This document shows positions 1 to 11,026 of a stretch of DNA of 64,000 bases, piece by piece. Origin of the DNA: Megascapheus bottae. Taxonomy: Eukaryota; Chordata; Mammalia; Rodentia; Geomyidae. A program made the position numbers and the translations under genes. The stretch is taken from the NCBI GenBank assembly GCA_024803745.1, contig JANJXV010000160.1:2052001-2116000 (forward strand). The letters are read 5' to 3'. The notes under the pieces were generated by a model. It did not search any database and had not been told where the DNA came from. It worked only from the letters and a program-made list of their open reading frames with translations. Numbering within the stretch: the stretch's first letter is position 1; each line of letters begins with the position of its first letter.

Positions 1-583
1 TCCCTCTGCTTCATTCCTCTTTTAATCCAACACACTTCTTATCATAAATAGCAGTTTCCTGACTATATTTTGCTAACACATACTAAAGCATTCTTAAAAT
101 ATTATCTCTGGGTGGCTTAACTACATTTAAAAGCTGTATTCTAGCCCAAAGCAATTAAAAATGGTGTAATCTAAATCTCTGAATGATAAAATTCTAAGGA
201 GAAAACAAAATGCATATAGTTCCTAATTATCTTTGCATGCATTTTAAATCTTTCCAGAGGACAGAATATCATTTAAACATGAATAATTGTACTGCAGAGG
301 AAATGAGTTCATCCTAGAATGCAATCTGTAAAGATAACAGTTTACTTCACTCAATGGTGGTTGAAACTTTGGCTAAATCAAATATATGAGTAAAAGTCTC
401 TTCAGGAATAAGGCAGAAAGTTTGAGAGAAGAAAAATGCAATCAATATTTCCAATTCTAAATTACAGGCTTACTAACCTGTACCATACTGCAGATGTTGC
501 TTGATGTGTTATACGCAAACGATAGCAAATTTCCTCCTACACAGAGTAAAATTATTACCTTGGCGCAAATTTTTTTTAAAAAA
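1..583. other. Unique AT-rich DNA, no gene seen
   Basis: No long reading frame, no SINE boxes and no recognisable repeat on either strand. The short frame beginning at 501 runs into the SINE that follows and is not a gene. Confidence 0.6.
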
Positions 584-596
584 AAGACGATGTGAG

Positions 597-777
597 ACCG
601 GGAGTTTGGCCTACTGTCTAGGGTGTTTGCCTAGCATTAACAAAGACTGGGGTTCAATTCCTCTGTACCACATACATAGAAAAAATGTGGAAGTGGTGCT
701 GTGGTTCAAGTGGTAAAGCACTAGCCTTGAGAAAGCCCAAGGACAATGCTCTGTCCCTGAGCTGGCAAAAAAAAAGA
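597..777 (+). mobile_element. IDL-Geo-like dimeric SINE
   Basis: A tRNA/ID-like left half (A-box-like TTTGGCCTACTGT, B-box-like GGTTCAATTCC) is followed by a right half containing CTGTGGTTCAAGTGGTAAAG and an A-rich tail. It is flanked by a 13-bp target duplication, AAGACGATGTGAG at 584-596 and AAGATGATGTGAG at 778-790, with one mismatch, so both ends are defined. The family name is from memory of Geomyoidea SINEs; the dimeric structure and duplication are read directly. Confidence 0.85.
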
Positions 778-790
778 AAGATGATGTGAG

Positions 791-1877
791 ATAAAGTGAT
801 TATCTCTCACTAAGTTACAACTTGAAAATTAGTCCCATCTGAAATCTATTCTGCCTTTAGGCATTAAAACATGGTTAATGATACCTCATATCAGTCATTT
901 AAGTGCTATTTAGGTCTTAATAATTGAATAATATTTTATCATAAAAAGGAGTACACACTGAGGTTGGGTAATTTTCCCAGTATATATTTGTTAAAGGACT
1001 TTCTGTGTCCAACATTATGGCAAACAGACGGATGAATTCTTTGTTATCAGTACCTACAAGATAGAAGAAATTTAGTTATGTTCTTCCTAGGATCTTAGTA
1101 CAATAATCTATATATCAAAGACCCTAAGAGAAATGGATATTGTAATTTTGAATGTTCTGATAAAATTTAAAAGACAAATTTTAATACTTATACATAAGAA
1201 TTATGCTTTACATTTTCTAGACTTCCTGTAATGCAAACATAAATATATACCAGCTGAGTGGTGTTTTATTCAATGAACAGCTCTAGTTTATATTTCAACA
1301 AACAAAAAATGGAATCCTGTATACTTCCTGTCAATCTTTCATAGCCTTTGGCAGTTCATATTAATAAGAACAGTACAGATTTCTAGTTGTGGTGTTACAA
1401 AGCATTATTATCTAGCATTTAGGGATCTATAGATGTAGGTGTCTTATTATCATCCAATGTGCAGATTGTAGCCACAACATAATTACTACATATTGGAACT
1501 TTATTTATAACATTATTTTTCAAAGATTATCAAAACTGTCTCTGAAACACTGGCTAAAATATTTACGGTGACATCTTTCTTTGACCCAAAAATTTAAAAT
1601 CTAAACTAACCTAACATTGCATAACCTACAGAAAAAAATGGAACAAAGTGCCACTAAGAAATTAAAAGATAGACCAGAAATCTTTTTCCCTATAAGTAGG
1701 GGCTAGAAGATTTTGGACAAGTCATAGAAATAGAATGTATCCTGATCATCACTCTTACAGCCAATTTTCTTTCTCTCTCTCTCATTTTTTTTAGTCCATC
1801 ATGGACTAGAACTCTGGTCCTGGGTGTGTCAAATGAGACAAAGCATTGGAGTTTTTTGTTTTTTGTGGGGTTTTTTT
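791..1877. other. Unique AT-rich DNA, no gene seen
   Basis: Repeat-poor by eye and without a coding frame. A T-rich stretch at 1770-1877 leads into the next SINE and is probably in part its reversed A-rich tail. Confidence 0.5.
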
Positions 1878-2061
1878 GCCAGTCCTGGGCTTGAGCTCAG
1901 AGCCTGAGCACTGTCCTTGGACTTTCTCAAGACTAGAGCTCTACCACTTGAGCCTCAGCACCACTTCCAGCTTTTATCTATGTATGTGGTACCGAGGAAT
2001 TAAACCGGGTCTTCGTGCATACTAGGCAAGCACTCTACCACTAGGCCAAAATCTCAGCCCC
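1878..2061 (-). mobile_element. IDL-Geo-like SINE, antisense
   Basis: Near full length and inverted. It begins with GCCAGTCCTGGGCTTGAGCT, contains the reversed right-half box (CTCTACCACTTGAGCC), and ends with the reversed A box CCACTAGGCCA. A T-rich run upstream is its poly(A) tail read backwards. The B box is slightly decayed (GAATTAAACC). No clear target duplication was found. Confidence 0.85.
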
Positions 2062-2242
2062 AGGAACTGGGTTTCTAACTAAACTATCCTTCCATAGAAG
2101 TATTAGAGTTGTTACTTATTTATAGATCTAAATATCTGTATGTAATATTTGATTTTAAACAAATTTGTATTTCTCTATATATGCAAGCAGAAATATAGAA
2201 ACAGATACACATATATATGAATATTATATACATATTTTGGGG

Positions 2243-2412
2243 CGCAAGGCTGGTACTCTACCACTTTGAGCCACATCTCCACTTCCTGATTGTTAATGGA
2301 GTTGAGAGTCTCATGGACTTTCTTAATGAGTGCTGGCTTCGAACCTTGACTCAAATATCGCAGCCTCCTATTAGTAGCTAGGATTACAGATATGAGTCAC
2401 CAGTACCTGACT
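2243..2412 (-). mobile_element. B1/ID dimeric SINE, antisense, degenerate
   Basis: Reading backwards, a 7SL/B1-like half (CAGCCTCCTATTAGTAGCTA, GATTACAG, GAGTCACC on the plus strand) is joined to an ID-like half (CTCTACCACTTTGAGCCAC). The order matches the better copies at 21503-21741 and 42697-42917. It is heavily diverged. Confidence 0.75.
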
Positions 2413-2564
2413 TCCAACAGTGTTTTCAAATATTCTGATCTGAAAAATCTCCACATTAAAATCTTTTAAATTGAAATATCATTACTTTTAAGAACCTGCT
2501 ATAAACTTAAGAAAGAATAATGGATTTCTCTTTCTTGGTAAAGAAATAAGAATAATTTACATAT

Positions 2565-2671
2565 TGGTCAATTGGTTATCAGTTTAAAAAGTGTACCACT
2601 TTACTTTGTCAAAAACATTTGTCTATTAATTATCAATTTAAAAGGTATATTACTTTACTTTGTTAAACTGC
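2565..2671. repeat. Tandem duplication, 54-bp period
   Basis: The segment ATCAGTTTAAAAAGTGTACC at 2578 recurs as ATCAATTTAAAAGGTATATT at 2632, and both are followed by ACTTTACTTTGT. Two diverged copies of about 54 bp lie in AT-rich unique DNA. Confidence 0.7.
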
Positions 2672-2942
2672 ATGGAGGAAAAATGGCTAGTAGTAAACAT
2701 TATCACCAGCAACTTATATTTATAAAGAATTTTATAAAGTAAAATAAGTTCAAATTACCACCATTATAAATTTATAAAGTAGTGAAAACAAATTACCATA
2801 TAATTACCATCCAAGTTCATCCTGATTAATAAGTACATTTCTAAGAAAAACAAGGCTTTTGAAAAGGATGACCATACTTAGAATTCAAAAAGTGCTCTTT
2901 TTCTCATGAGTCCTGCTGAGATGGATAAACTGCCACTCACAT

Positions 2943-3215
2943 TAGGTACAGTGGCTTGTGGCTGTCTGTAATCACAGCTACCCAGGAAGATTGAGCAAAA
3001 ACATTAGTTAAGGCCTGGTCTCAAACCATGAGACAAGTGTGTCAGTTCATACCTAGCATCCCAGCTACAAAGAAGTCCATGAGAAGGAAGGCCAGTCCCA
3101 GGCAACAACACAAGATACTATTCAACAATAAGTAAAGTGACAAGGTCTGAAGGGATGGCTTGTGTTGACCGCCTGACTAGAAAGCATCAAGTGTTCAGTG
3201 TAAGTCCCAATACCA
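2943..3215 (+). mobile_element. Old 7SL/B1-like and ID-like SINE remnants
   Basis: Contains B1-like motifs (GTGGCTGTCTGTAATCACAG, CAGCTACCCAGGAAG), then a second 7SL-like segment (CATCCCAGCTACAAAGAAG, AGGCCAGTCCCAGGCAAC), then a tRNA-like end (AAGCATCAAGTGTTCAGTG, AATACCAG). Strongly diverged, so the exact family and boundaries are uncertain. Confidence 0.5.
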
Positions 3216-3535
3216 GTAATGATAACAACTGTCCAATAGCTGATATTAAAAACTTCCAAAGTTCCTTCAGTTACAGTGGTGTCTTTAGAGACTGGAAATC
3301 CCCAGTCTCTAAACAAAAGCTCAGTCTGGACTCCACAGGAAGAATATCTGTGGTGGTCACGCAACTTCCACTCTAAAAAACTGCCAGGGCTCCACTGACT
3401 TTCCAAATGCACTAAGTAAAATTGGTCCAGCCATTGTGAGACCCAAACAAACGGTAAACAATGAGAGAAATGTGTTTTATTTCTCACCCTCAGCAACTCC
3501 TTTCTGAAAATCTTTTAATAAAAATCTTATGATCT

Positions 3536-3725
3536 GAATGTGACTATTTGAAATAGGAAAGGGAAGGGGGAAAACACGATGATTGAGAGTGGGTGGGGGA
3601 GGGAAATGAGGACAAAACATGAGAAGGGGTATCAATGTATGAGAAGTAATGCACCTACTAGCTGGCGAATGTAACCTTCACCCCTCTATACATTATAATA
3701 AAAATATGAATAAATACTAATAAAC
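3536..3725 (+). mobile_element. L1 3'-UTR fragment with target duplication
   Basis: G-rich L1 3' UTR (AAGGGAAGGGGG, GTGGGTGGGGGAGGG) followed by the family end GGTATCAATGTATGAG and an A-rich tail with AATAAA. A 12-bp imperfect target duplication, ATCTTATGATCT at 3524-3535 and ATTTTATGATCT at 3726-3737, shows a severely 5'-truncated insertion. Confidence 0.8.
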
Positions 3726-3942
3726 ATTTTATGATCTCTATAAAAATTCTGAAAAATATCTCCAAATTATCATATGATGTGAAAGAATACAATCTATATG
3801 GCTTCATCACATTAGGATACATCAATAAATTAAACTTACAAGACACTATCACAAGATAATTGATCCACTGATAATAGAGAAATATCGAAATTGTTACTCT
3901 AGAACTAAAGGATTCGTTTTAGCATTAAAGAAATTGCATGCC

Positions 3943-4926
3943 TAGACATCTCTAGCCATAAAAGAAATACAAATCAAAACAACTCTAAGATTCCACCTCA
4001 CTCCAGTTAGAATGGCCATGATTAAGAAATCTAAAAACAGCAGATGCTGGCAGGGATGTGGCCAGGAGGGATCACTACTACACTGTTGATGAGAGTGCAA
4101 ACGCGTTCAACCACCATGGAAAGCAGCAGTATGGCAGTTTCTCAAAAGACTAAACATAGAGCTCCCCTATGACCCAGCAATTCCACTACTTGGCATTTAC
4201 CCAATCGTCCAGAAACAAGGACATGCTAAATCCACTAGCACAGCGATGTTCATTGCAGCACTATTTACCATAGCAAAGATATGGAACCAACCCAGATGCC
4301 CCTCAGTTGATGAGTGGATCAACAAGGTGTGGTATTGATACACAATGGAATTCTATGCTGCTGTCAGAAAGAATGACATCGCCCCATTTGTAAGGAAATG
4401 GAAAGACTTAGAAAAAAATCATAGTAAGTGAAGTAAGCCAGACTCAAAGGAACATAGGCTCAATGGTATCCCTCATTTGTCAAAATCAGTAGAAACCTTG
4501 GGCTCTTCTAGCAGAGATTTGCAATAGAGCAAAACCTAGATACATAAGGTCTGCGTACAATATGACGCTAAATGAAAGGACCTCTAGAATATAGAAACAA
4601 AAGCCATATGATGAGTGATTGTTGTCCTTAATGTGCTATGTTATCTCTCATCTCTTTTGCTATCCCTTGGTTATCTCATATTGTTACAGTATTTCACTGG
4701 GTTATCTGATATATTGTATATATGCGTATTTGGTTATTTGAAGTCCGACAGGGAAGGGGGGAAAACAAGATGAGGGGCGGGGGTAGGGGAAGGGAAATGG
4801 GGACCAAGACATGAGAAAGGGTATCAGTGTTTGTGAAGTAGAAGAAGAAGAAGGAGGAGGAGGAGGAAAAGGAGGAGGAGGAGGAGGAGGAAAAGGAGGA
4901 GGAGGAAAAGGAGGAGGAGGAGGAGG
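3943..4926 (+). mobile_element. 5'-truncated L1 (ORF2 C-terminus and 3' UTR) with purine-rich tail
   Basis: Encodes a decayed L1 ORF2 C-terminus (the region around GGATGTGGCCAGGAGGGATC and the end corresponding to AATTCTATGCTGCTGTCAGA), then the 3' UTR. The UTR stops early, after GGTATCAGTGTTTGTGAAGT, and is followed by about 90 bases of GAA/GGA repeat instead of the usual end and poly(A). Flanking 15-bp target duplications (AAGAAATTGCATGCC at 3928-3942, AAGAAACTGCATGCC at 4927-4941) bracket the L1 and the purine tract as one insertion. Confidence 0.85.
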
Positions 4927-4931
4927 AAGAA
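4838..4931 (+). repeat. (GAA/GGA)n purine microsatellite
   Basis: Uninterrupted purines made of GAA, GGA and AAAAGGA units. It sits where the poly(A) of the L1 should be. Serine- and proline-rich reading frames on the opposite strand are products of this repeat. Confidence 0.95.
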
Positions 4932-4941
4932 ACTGCATGCC

Positions 4942-5471
4942 CTGGAGTGCATTCTAAATTATTCACAAGACCTAGTAATTATCTTCACAGACTCTGTCAA
5001 TAATTAATTTTCCTACCTTAATGCATTTCAACAGAATCTCTCTAAATTTCCATATTCAAGAAAAATGTTTATAAAATATAATAAATATAAGTATAAAAAT
5101 TTGATAAAGTTTCAGCAAAGTTAGATATAAGATAAACATTGGGAGCTCAGGTCTATAAGTGTGACATATTGTTTTCATTCTATTTCTAGCTTCTCTCTAG
5201 AGAAGAGTTAATGTAGAGATCACATCTCTAGAGCTCATCTCTCTAGCTTGACCCTTCCTTATTTCTTACATATCCATTCTGATAATGTGCACCTTCATAA
5301 TATACTTTTTAATACTGTAATTGCAAAGATTGGAAAAGGGGTAGATTTAGTTCTTTTGACAATAGAGGTGAATTCTAGGGTGATTATATTTAAGGTAATT
5401 ACTAGCTATCCACATTAGTGGAAGCATCACCTTGACAATAAAATTAAATTAAAAATAAATAAATATAAAAT
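4942..5471. other. Unique AT-rich DNA, no gene seen
   Basis: Spacer between two L1 copies. It contains short CTAGAGA-rich stretches near 5200-5250 but no frame or recognised repeat. Confidence 0.5.
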
Positions 5472-7790
5472 GTCTAAAGCCATTCCCTCTAAAATCAGGA
5501 AGGAGACAAGGATGCCCACTCTCTCCACTACTCTTTAACATAGTACTAGAATTCCTAGCCAGTGCAATAAGGCAAGAAGCAAGCATAAAGGGGATCCAAG
5601 TAGGGAAAGAGGAAATAAAAACTATCCATCTTTGCAGATGACATGATTCTGTATTTAAAGAATCCTATAGACTCTACTCCCAAGCTCCTTGAGCTGATTC
5701 AAAACTTTGGAAGATTAGCAGACTATAAAATCAACCCTCAAAAATCAACTGCCTTCCCTTACACCAACAGTGAGGGGAATGAGGCAATAATCAGGAAAGT
5801 AACTCCTTTCACAATAGCCTCAAAGAAAATAAAGTACCTAGGAATTAGCTTAACTAAGAATGTAAAGGACCTTTTTGATGAAAACTTTAAAACTCTAAAA
5901 AAGGAAATTGAAGCAGAACTAAGGAAATGGAAAAACCTCCCATGCTCCTGGATTGGAAGAATCAACATTGTGAAAATGACAACTTTGCCAAGGGCTATCT
6001 ACAAATTCAATGCAATACCCATCAATATCCCAATGGCATTCTTTAAAGAAATAGAAGAGGCAATCCAAAATTTCATATGGAATAATAAAAGACCCGTATA
6101 GCAAAAACACTTCTTAGCAGAAAGAACAGTGCTGGAGGAATTTCAATTCCAAACTTTAGACTCTATTACAGAGCTATAATTCTCAAAACAGCTTGGTACT
6201 GGCACAAGAACAGACCTGAAGACCAATGGAATAGAACAGAAGACCCAGATATTAAACCACAGACCTATGGCCACCTAATCTTTGACAAGGGAGCCAAAAA
6301 AATAGAATGGAAGAAAGACAGCCTCTTCAACAAGTTGTGTTGGCAGAACTGGTTAAGCACCTGCAGAAAACTAAACTTGGATCCTTCTTTGTGACCTTGC
6401 ACTAGAATTAACTCCAAATGGATCAAAGACCTGGAGGTAAAAGCTGACACACTGAAAACTTTACAGGAAGGAATGGGAGATACACTAGGCCTCCTTGGCA
6501 CAGGTCGAAACTTTCTTAATAAGGACCTAGAATCACAACAAATCAGAGAAAGGCTGGATAAGTGGGACTGCATTAAGCTGCGGAGCTTTTGTATGGCAAA
6601 GGACATAGCTAGTAAATTAATTAGAAAGCCTACAGAGTGGGAGAAGATCTTCACCAACCAAACAACGGACAAAGGCCTCATATCTAAAATATATCAACAA
6701 CTCAAAAAATTGAATCAGTCCAAAACTAATCTCCAAAGTAACAACCACCCCATTAAAAAATGGGCCAAAGACTTAAAGACAGTCTTCTCTGAAGAAGAAA
6801 CAAAATGGCCTATAAACACATGAAGAAATGCTCAACATTTCTGTTCATAAAAGAAATGCAAATCAAAACAACTCTAAATTTCCACCTCACTCAAGTTAGA
6901 ATGGCCAGGATCAGGAAAACGAATAATAACAGATGCTGGAGGGGATGTGGCCAGGAGGGATCACTACTACACTGTTGATGGGAGTGTAAACTCGTTCAAC
7001 CACTATGGAAAGCAGTGTGGCAGTGTCTTAAAAGGCTAAACATAGAACTCCCCTATGAGCCAGCAATTCCACTACTTGGCATTTACCCAACCATCCAGAA
7101 ACAAGGACATACTAAACCCACTAGCACAACAATATTCATTGCAGCACTATTCACCATAGCAAAGATATGGAACCAACCTAGATGTCCCTCAGTTGATGAG
7201 TGGATCAACAAGTTGTGGTATTTGTACACAATGGAATTCTATGCTGCTGTCAGAAAGAACGACATCGCCCCATTTGTTAGGAAATGGAAAGACTTAGAAA
7301 AAATCCTATTAAGTGAAGTAAGCCAGACTCAAGGGAACTTAGGCCCAATGGTTTCCCTCATTCGTCATAATCAGTAGAAACCTTGGGCTCTACTAGGAGA
7401 GATCTGCAATAGAGCAAAATCATGATACATAAGGCCATATAGTATGAAGCTAATTGAAAGGACCTCCAGGATATTGAAACAAAAGCCATATAATGAATGA
7501 TTGTTGTCCTTAATGTATTATGTTGTCTCTCATCTTTGCTGTCCCTTGGTTATCTCATATTGTTACAGTATCTCACTTTGTTATCTGTTATATTGAATTT
7601 AGTTGTACTTGGTTATTTGAAATTTGATAAGGAAGGGGGGAAAACCAAGAGAGGTGGGGGGGCGGGGGGTAGGGTAATGGGTACCAAGACATGTGAAAGG
7701 GTATCAATGTATGTGAATTAATGCACCTTCTATCTGCCAAATATCATGTAACCCTTTTACTAATTACAATAAAAAAATTTTTTAAAAAGT
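5472..7790 (+). mobile_element. L1 element, 5'-truncated, longest copy in window
   Basis: Starts inside the reverse transcriptase domain of ORF2 and runs through the ORF2 stop (7375-7377), the 3' UTR with its G-rich tract near 7656-7681, the family end (GTATCAATGTATGTGAATTA, CATGTAACCC) and an AATAAA/A-rich tail. All of the 5' UTR, ORF1 and the endonuclease are missing. No clear target duplication was recognised. Full-length, undecayed stretches are long, so it is younger than the L1 relics near 23.6, 31 or 56.5 kb. Confidence 0.93.
5490..7377 (+). pseudogene. L1 ORF2 relic (reverse transcriptase to C-terminus)
   Basis: This is the 3' part of the L1 ORF2 protein, a combined endonuclease and reverse transcriptase that copies L1 RNA at the insertion site. 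Recognisable pieces are the palm ([15 protein letters not shown] near 5500-5550), the catalytic FADDM motif near 5633-5646, the following KYLGI and NIVKM blocks within 5643-6101, and the C-terminal part at 7015-7377 ending in SLIRHNQ. It is dead: an extra A near 5620 breaks the frame just before FADDM, a TAG stops it at 6099-6101, and the three longest open pieces (5643-6101, 6473-6823, 7015-7377) lie in three different frames. The upstream endonuclease domain is absent. The family is certain; the exact subfamily is not assigned. Confidence 0.92.
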
Positions 7791-8829
7791 TTAATAATTT
7801 TTCACTGAAAAAATAAAATTTAACAGTAAAATTTTGCCTGTCATCTGTGGCACACTTTTATATGGTAAAAGACTTAAAAGTAAAACAAAGTACATAAAAA
7901 TATCAGCACGTGCCTAACACATAAATAATATACTTCTTATTGTTTACAATAAACATATTATTCAACTGGCTACTATATGTTTGACACTGATTGCATTCAC
8001 TGATTGCATTTGTCATCTAACATGGAGAAAATTAAAGTGTGCTGGGACATATGAACCTTTAAATGAACGTAATTAACAAAGCGCATTCATGAACACTCAT
8101 CGCAAACAACCATATATAATTATGTCCTTAAGAATTAAAAGCCTTAATCTCATCATTATTTCTTGAGAGTAATATGTAAGAATTTGATTAATACACTCTA
8201 AATACTGATTAAGCCATCTACTTCTCTCTGGATTCAATTCTCGATAACTCACTGTAAGTGAACAGCAATAACGCTAATGATCATTGCTGAAAATATATGT
8301 GACTGTTCTTAATATCTTGGCTATCATCATTAGCATATTATACAATTCCTCCCACCGGCTTTAGGGATTTGATTTTGTTTTGGCAAAATGGAGAAGTATT
8401 TAGCATAATCTGATTACAACTCATACTTGAAATAATGACGATCTCCTTATTTTCCAAAGTTCCATGCTATACTATATACATAGCACAGTTATAAAAAAAT
8501 TAAAACATAAAAATATCTAAGTACACTGTTTACTAAGGTGGAAATTAATGAATATTCCTATTTTGAAAAATGAACAATAATCTCTCTATATAGCCTAGTT
8601 CCTGAAAACATGAAAAAGTGCAATTGAGAAAATCTATGTACCAAACTTAAATCAGTTACTTTAACCTAGATGGCAAAGGAGTACTTCATTTTTTTCTGTA
8701 TTATTACAAGATACATTTTACTTGCTTAACTTTGATTAAATATAAAAAGAATACCGCTCAGTGCCCCAATTTCAAGATAAGAAGCCTTTAGTGTCTACTT
8801 ATCATATTTGGGGAAGTTAGGCATTCTAA
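7791..8829. other. Unique DNA, repeat-poor block
   Basis: No gene or interspersed repeat recognised. It contains a 13-bp tandem duplication (CACTGATTGCATT twice, about 7983-8008). The part at 8200-8400, with several AT-rich homeodomain-like words (GCTAATGATCATTGC, CATCATTAGCATA), could be conserved regulatory DNA. Confidence 0.45.
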
Positions 8830-8990
8830 GTCTTACAACACTTAAAGACAAACAACAGTATCTTCATTTTTCAGACTGAGAAAAACAAAAGCAGATCCAG
8901 AACCGGTCTCAACTACCATTCCCTAAGCCATATAGCAGACACTAAGTAGACCCTGTCTGACTCTAAAGCATGATTACACAATATTCCTTC
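8830..8990 (+). mobile_element. MIR-like ancient SINE
   Basis: Follows the MIR core order: TCTTCATTTTTCAGACTGAG corresponds to the fourth segment of MIR, then a cluster resembling CACAGCTAG...CCAG, then CCCTGTCTGACTCTAAAGC. Diverged and recognised by eye only. Confidence 0.6.
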
Positions 8991-9180
8991 AATAAGCCTA
9001 TCTTGATATGTTCACAGAATAATCTCACAACTGCAAATATCAAAGGACTAAGTACTATATGGCCTTGTACTTTGATGAGACACTATATCTTTTTTATGTT
9101 TCTTTTTAATTCTAAAGGTGATATCCAAAGGGATTATTAATTATATAATTCACTTCAAACATAGTGTCAAACATAGTGTC

Positions 9181-9690
9181 TAGTGAGTATCATTGCTGAA
9201 TTAGGTCTCCCTTTGTTCTACCAGTTTTGTGATTTTCCGTCTTCTCCCCTAATCACTTACAAGACAAAGGGTAGAGAAATCAAAAACAGAGACAAAAGGG
9301 AAAAATCAGAAGAAAAAAAGAACTACAAACAGTATAATAAAAAGAAAACCTCTTGTTTTCATTTCTTGGAGTTCAATTCCATAAGCAGAAACATTCTCTA
9401 TGATCATATGCACAAAATTACTGAGCCCTTGTGATCCTCTCCTAAGAATATCCTCCTTTGGTCTCCCTGTATGAATGCTTTAGAGTCCTGACCAAAGTAT
9501 AATATTTTGTCTTTTACTATTCATAAAGTTTACATGTAGATTTATAGGCACATTCTAATTATTACAAGTGAGGAAAATCATGCACCCTATGTTTCTTTTG
9601 GTCTGGCTTACTTCATTTAATATAATTTTTTCCAAGTCTTTCTATTTCCATATGAATAGGGCAATGAGACACTGCCTCTTGAAAAAGTAG
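9181..9690 (-). mobile_element. Old L1 3' end, antisense
   Basis: Matches the antisense L1 3' end at 12095-12790: shared landmarks include GAATATCCTCCTTTGGTCTC, TTGTGATCCTCT and GGCTTACTTCA. The last of these is the reverse of the ORF2 C-terminal GAAGTAAGCC. Both belong to an older L1 subfamily than the G-rich copies. An adenine-rich stretch at 9270-9350 interrupts the similarity. Confidence 0.65.
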
Positions 9691-10300
9691 TGAGACCTAA
9701 TATACTGACATGCATATAATACTGGGTGACTAGGTCAAAGTGGACAGTCACAACATTCCCTTCACCATTAATCTGTGGGCACTCAGCAGCATTGCTTGGA
9801 CGAATGACATCAGTCCCTAGTGAAATATAAATGTATCATTGCCTCCTAGTATTAAAATGTGTTTGCCGGGACTGTGTGAAGGTACTTTCATCTATTTCAT
9901 GCAAAGAATAAGCCATGAAACATTTTTCTTCATTTAGTGCACATATACCATTGTAAGCTCTAAGCTTTATTATTCCCTTTTTCACTAAGATAAAACCTAT
10001 AAACTGTCTGGTTAGGAAAAGTGTTTTGCAGGTCGTCATACAACAAAAGAGATCACTGGCAAATTTGGCAGTTAATTGCCTCTGATTTCCAGAAGAAGCC
10101 ACATGCTGACAATGATACAAATTGCCTTAGAAAACTACTTCTAAATAGAAGATATCAGACCAGAACATAAACCCAAATGAAGTGGATAACTTTACATACT
10201 TCCCTAATCATCTTCATTCACAAAGAAGAAACTGACTGTTTTTTGTATAGTGAGAATTGGTGTCAAAATAATCACATTTGTTAGATCATTTTTTGTGGTA
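9691..10300. other. Unique DNA, no gene seen
   Basis: A 94-codon minus frame at 9836-10120 has no recognisable domain and no splice context. I treat it as chance. Confidence 0.45.
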
Positions 10301-10320
10301 TATAATAGGCTTTTTTTTTT

Positions 10321-10511
10321 GGCTAGTCCTGGCGCTTGCACTTGGGGCCTGAGCACTGTCCTTGGGCTTTCCTCAAAGCTAACACTCTACCACATCAACC
10401 ACAGTACCATTTCTGGATTTTTCTGTGTATGTGGTATTGAGGAATCAACTCCAGGGCTTCTTCAAGAATGCTAGGCAAGCACTCTACCACTAGGCCACAT
10501 TCCCAACCCCC
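10321..10511 (-). mobile_element. IDL-Geo-like SINE, antisense
   Basis: A diverged full-length copy with reversed boxes (CACTCTACCACTAGGCCA near its end). A 14-bp target duplication, TATAATAGGCTTTT at 10301-10314 and TATTATAGGCTTTT at 10512-10525, brackets it. T residues next to the first duplication are the reversed tail. Confidence 0.88.
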
Positions 10512-10525
10512 TATTATAGGCTTTT

Positions 10526-10827
10526 ATGCCAGAATCTATATTATGGTTCCATACTCATAAAATAATTAATTTAAAATGCTTTGGACTCCAAAGAGAACTT
10601 TTCAGAGATTACGTCTAGTTGAATGAGCCACTCAATCAGAAATAAAACACAAAATTAGTTGGCCCATAGTTTTTCCAAAAATATGATACTATAGTTCTAA
10701 TTTAATTTTTTATTAGTCAAACTTATGAACATACATTCAAAAAGTTTTACTACTAATGAGCCACTAATTCATACAAAAAACAAATGCTTCTATTGTATTT
10801 GACCTAGTCTATAATTCATAAATTGTG
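10526..10827. other. Unique AT-rich DNA, nothing seen
   Basis: Short spacer between a SINE and an L1 stub; no frame or repeat recognised. Confidence 0.5.
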
Positions 10828-10846
10828 AATAAAAATTATAAAATAT

Positions 10847-11007
10847 CTGAAATAGGACAGGAAAGGGGGAATACAAGATGAGGGGATCAGGGGAGGGAAA
10901 CTGGGACAAAAACATGAGAAGGGGTATCAATGTATGTGAAATAATGCACCTTCTATCTGGCAAATATAATGTAACCCTTCTATTAATTATAATAAAAAGG
11001 AATATAA
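10847..11007 (+). mobile_element. L1 3'-UTR stub with perfect 19-bp target duplication
   Basis: Only the last 160 bp of an L1 inserted: a G-rich tract, GGGGTATCAATGTATGTG, the conserved end and an AATAAAA tail. The duplication AATAAAAATTATAAAATAT is identical at 10828-10846 and 11008-11026, so this is a fairly recent insertion, extremely 5'-truncated. Confidence 0.93.
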
Positions 11008-11026
11008 AATAAAAATTATAAAATAT

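Noticed and set aside
4694..4966. Overlapping minus frames of 78-90 codons rich in Ser, Pro and Phe
   Set aside because: They read the reversed GAA/GGA tract and L1 3' UTR.
5643..6101. 152-codon frame as a possible cellular gene
   Set aside because: It is clearly reverse-transcriptase sequence of a truncated, frameshifted L1.
9157..9181. AAACATAGTGTC repeated twice
   Set aside because: A 12-bp duplication is too small to interpret and lies in AT-rich DNA.
9836..10120. 94-codon minus frame
   Set aside because: No domain, no splice signals recognised, ordinary AT-rich codon content; expected by chance at this length.
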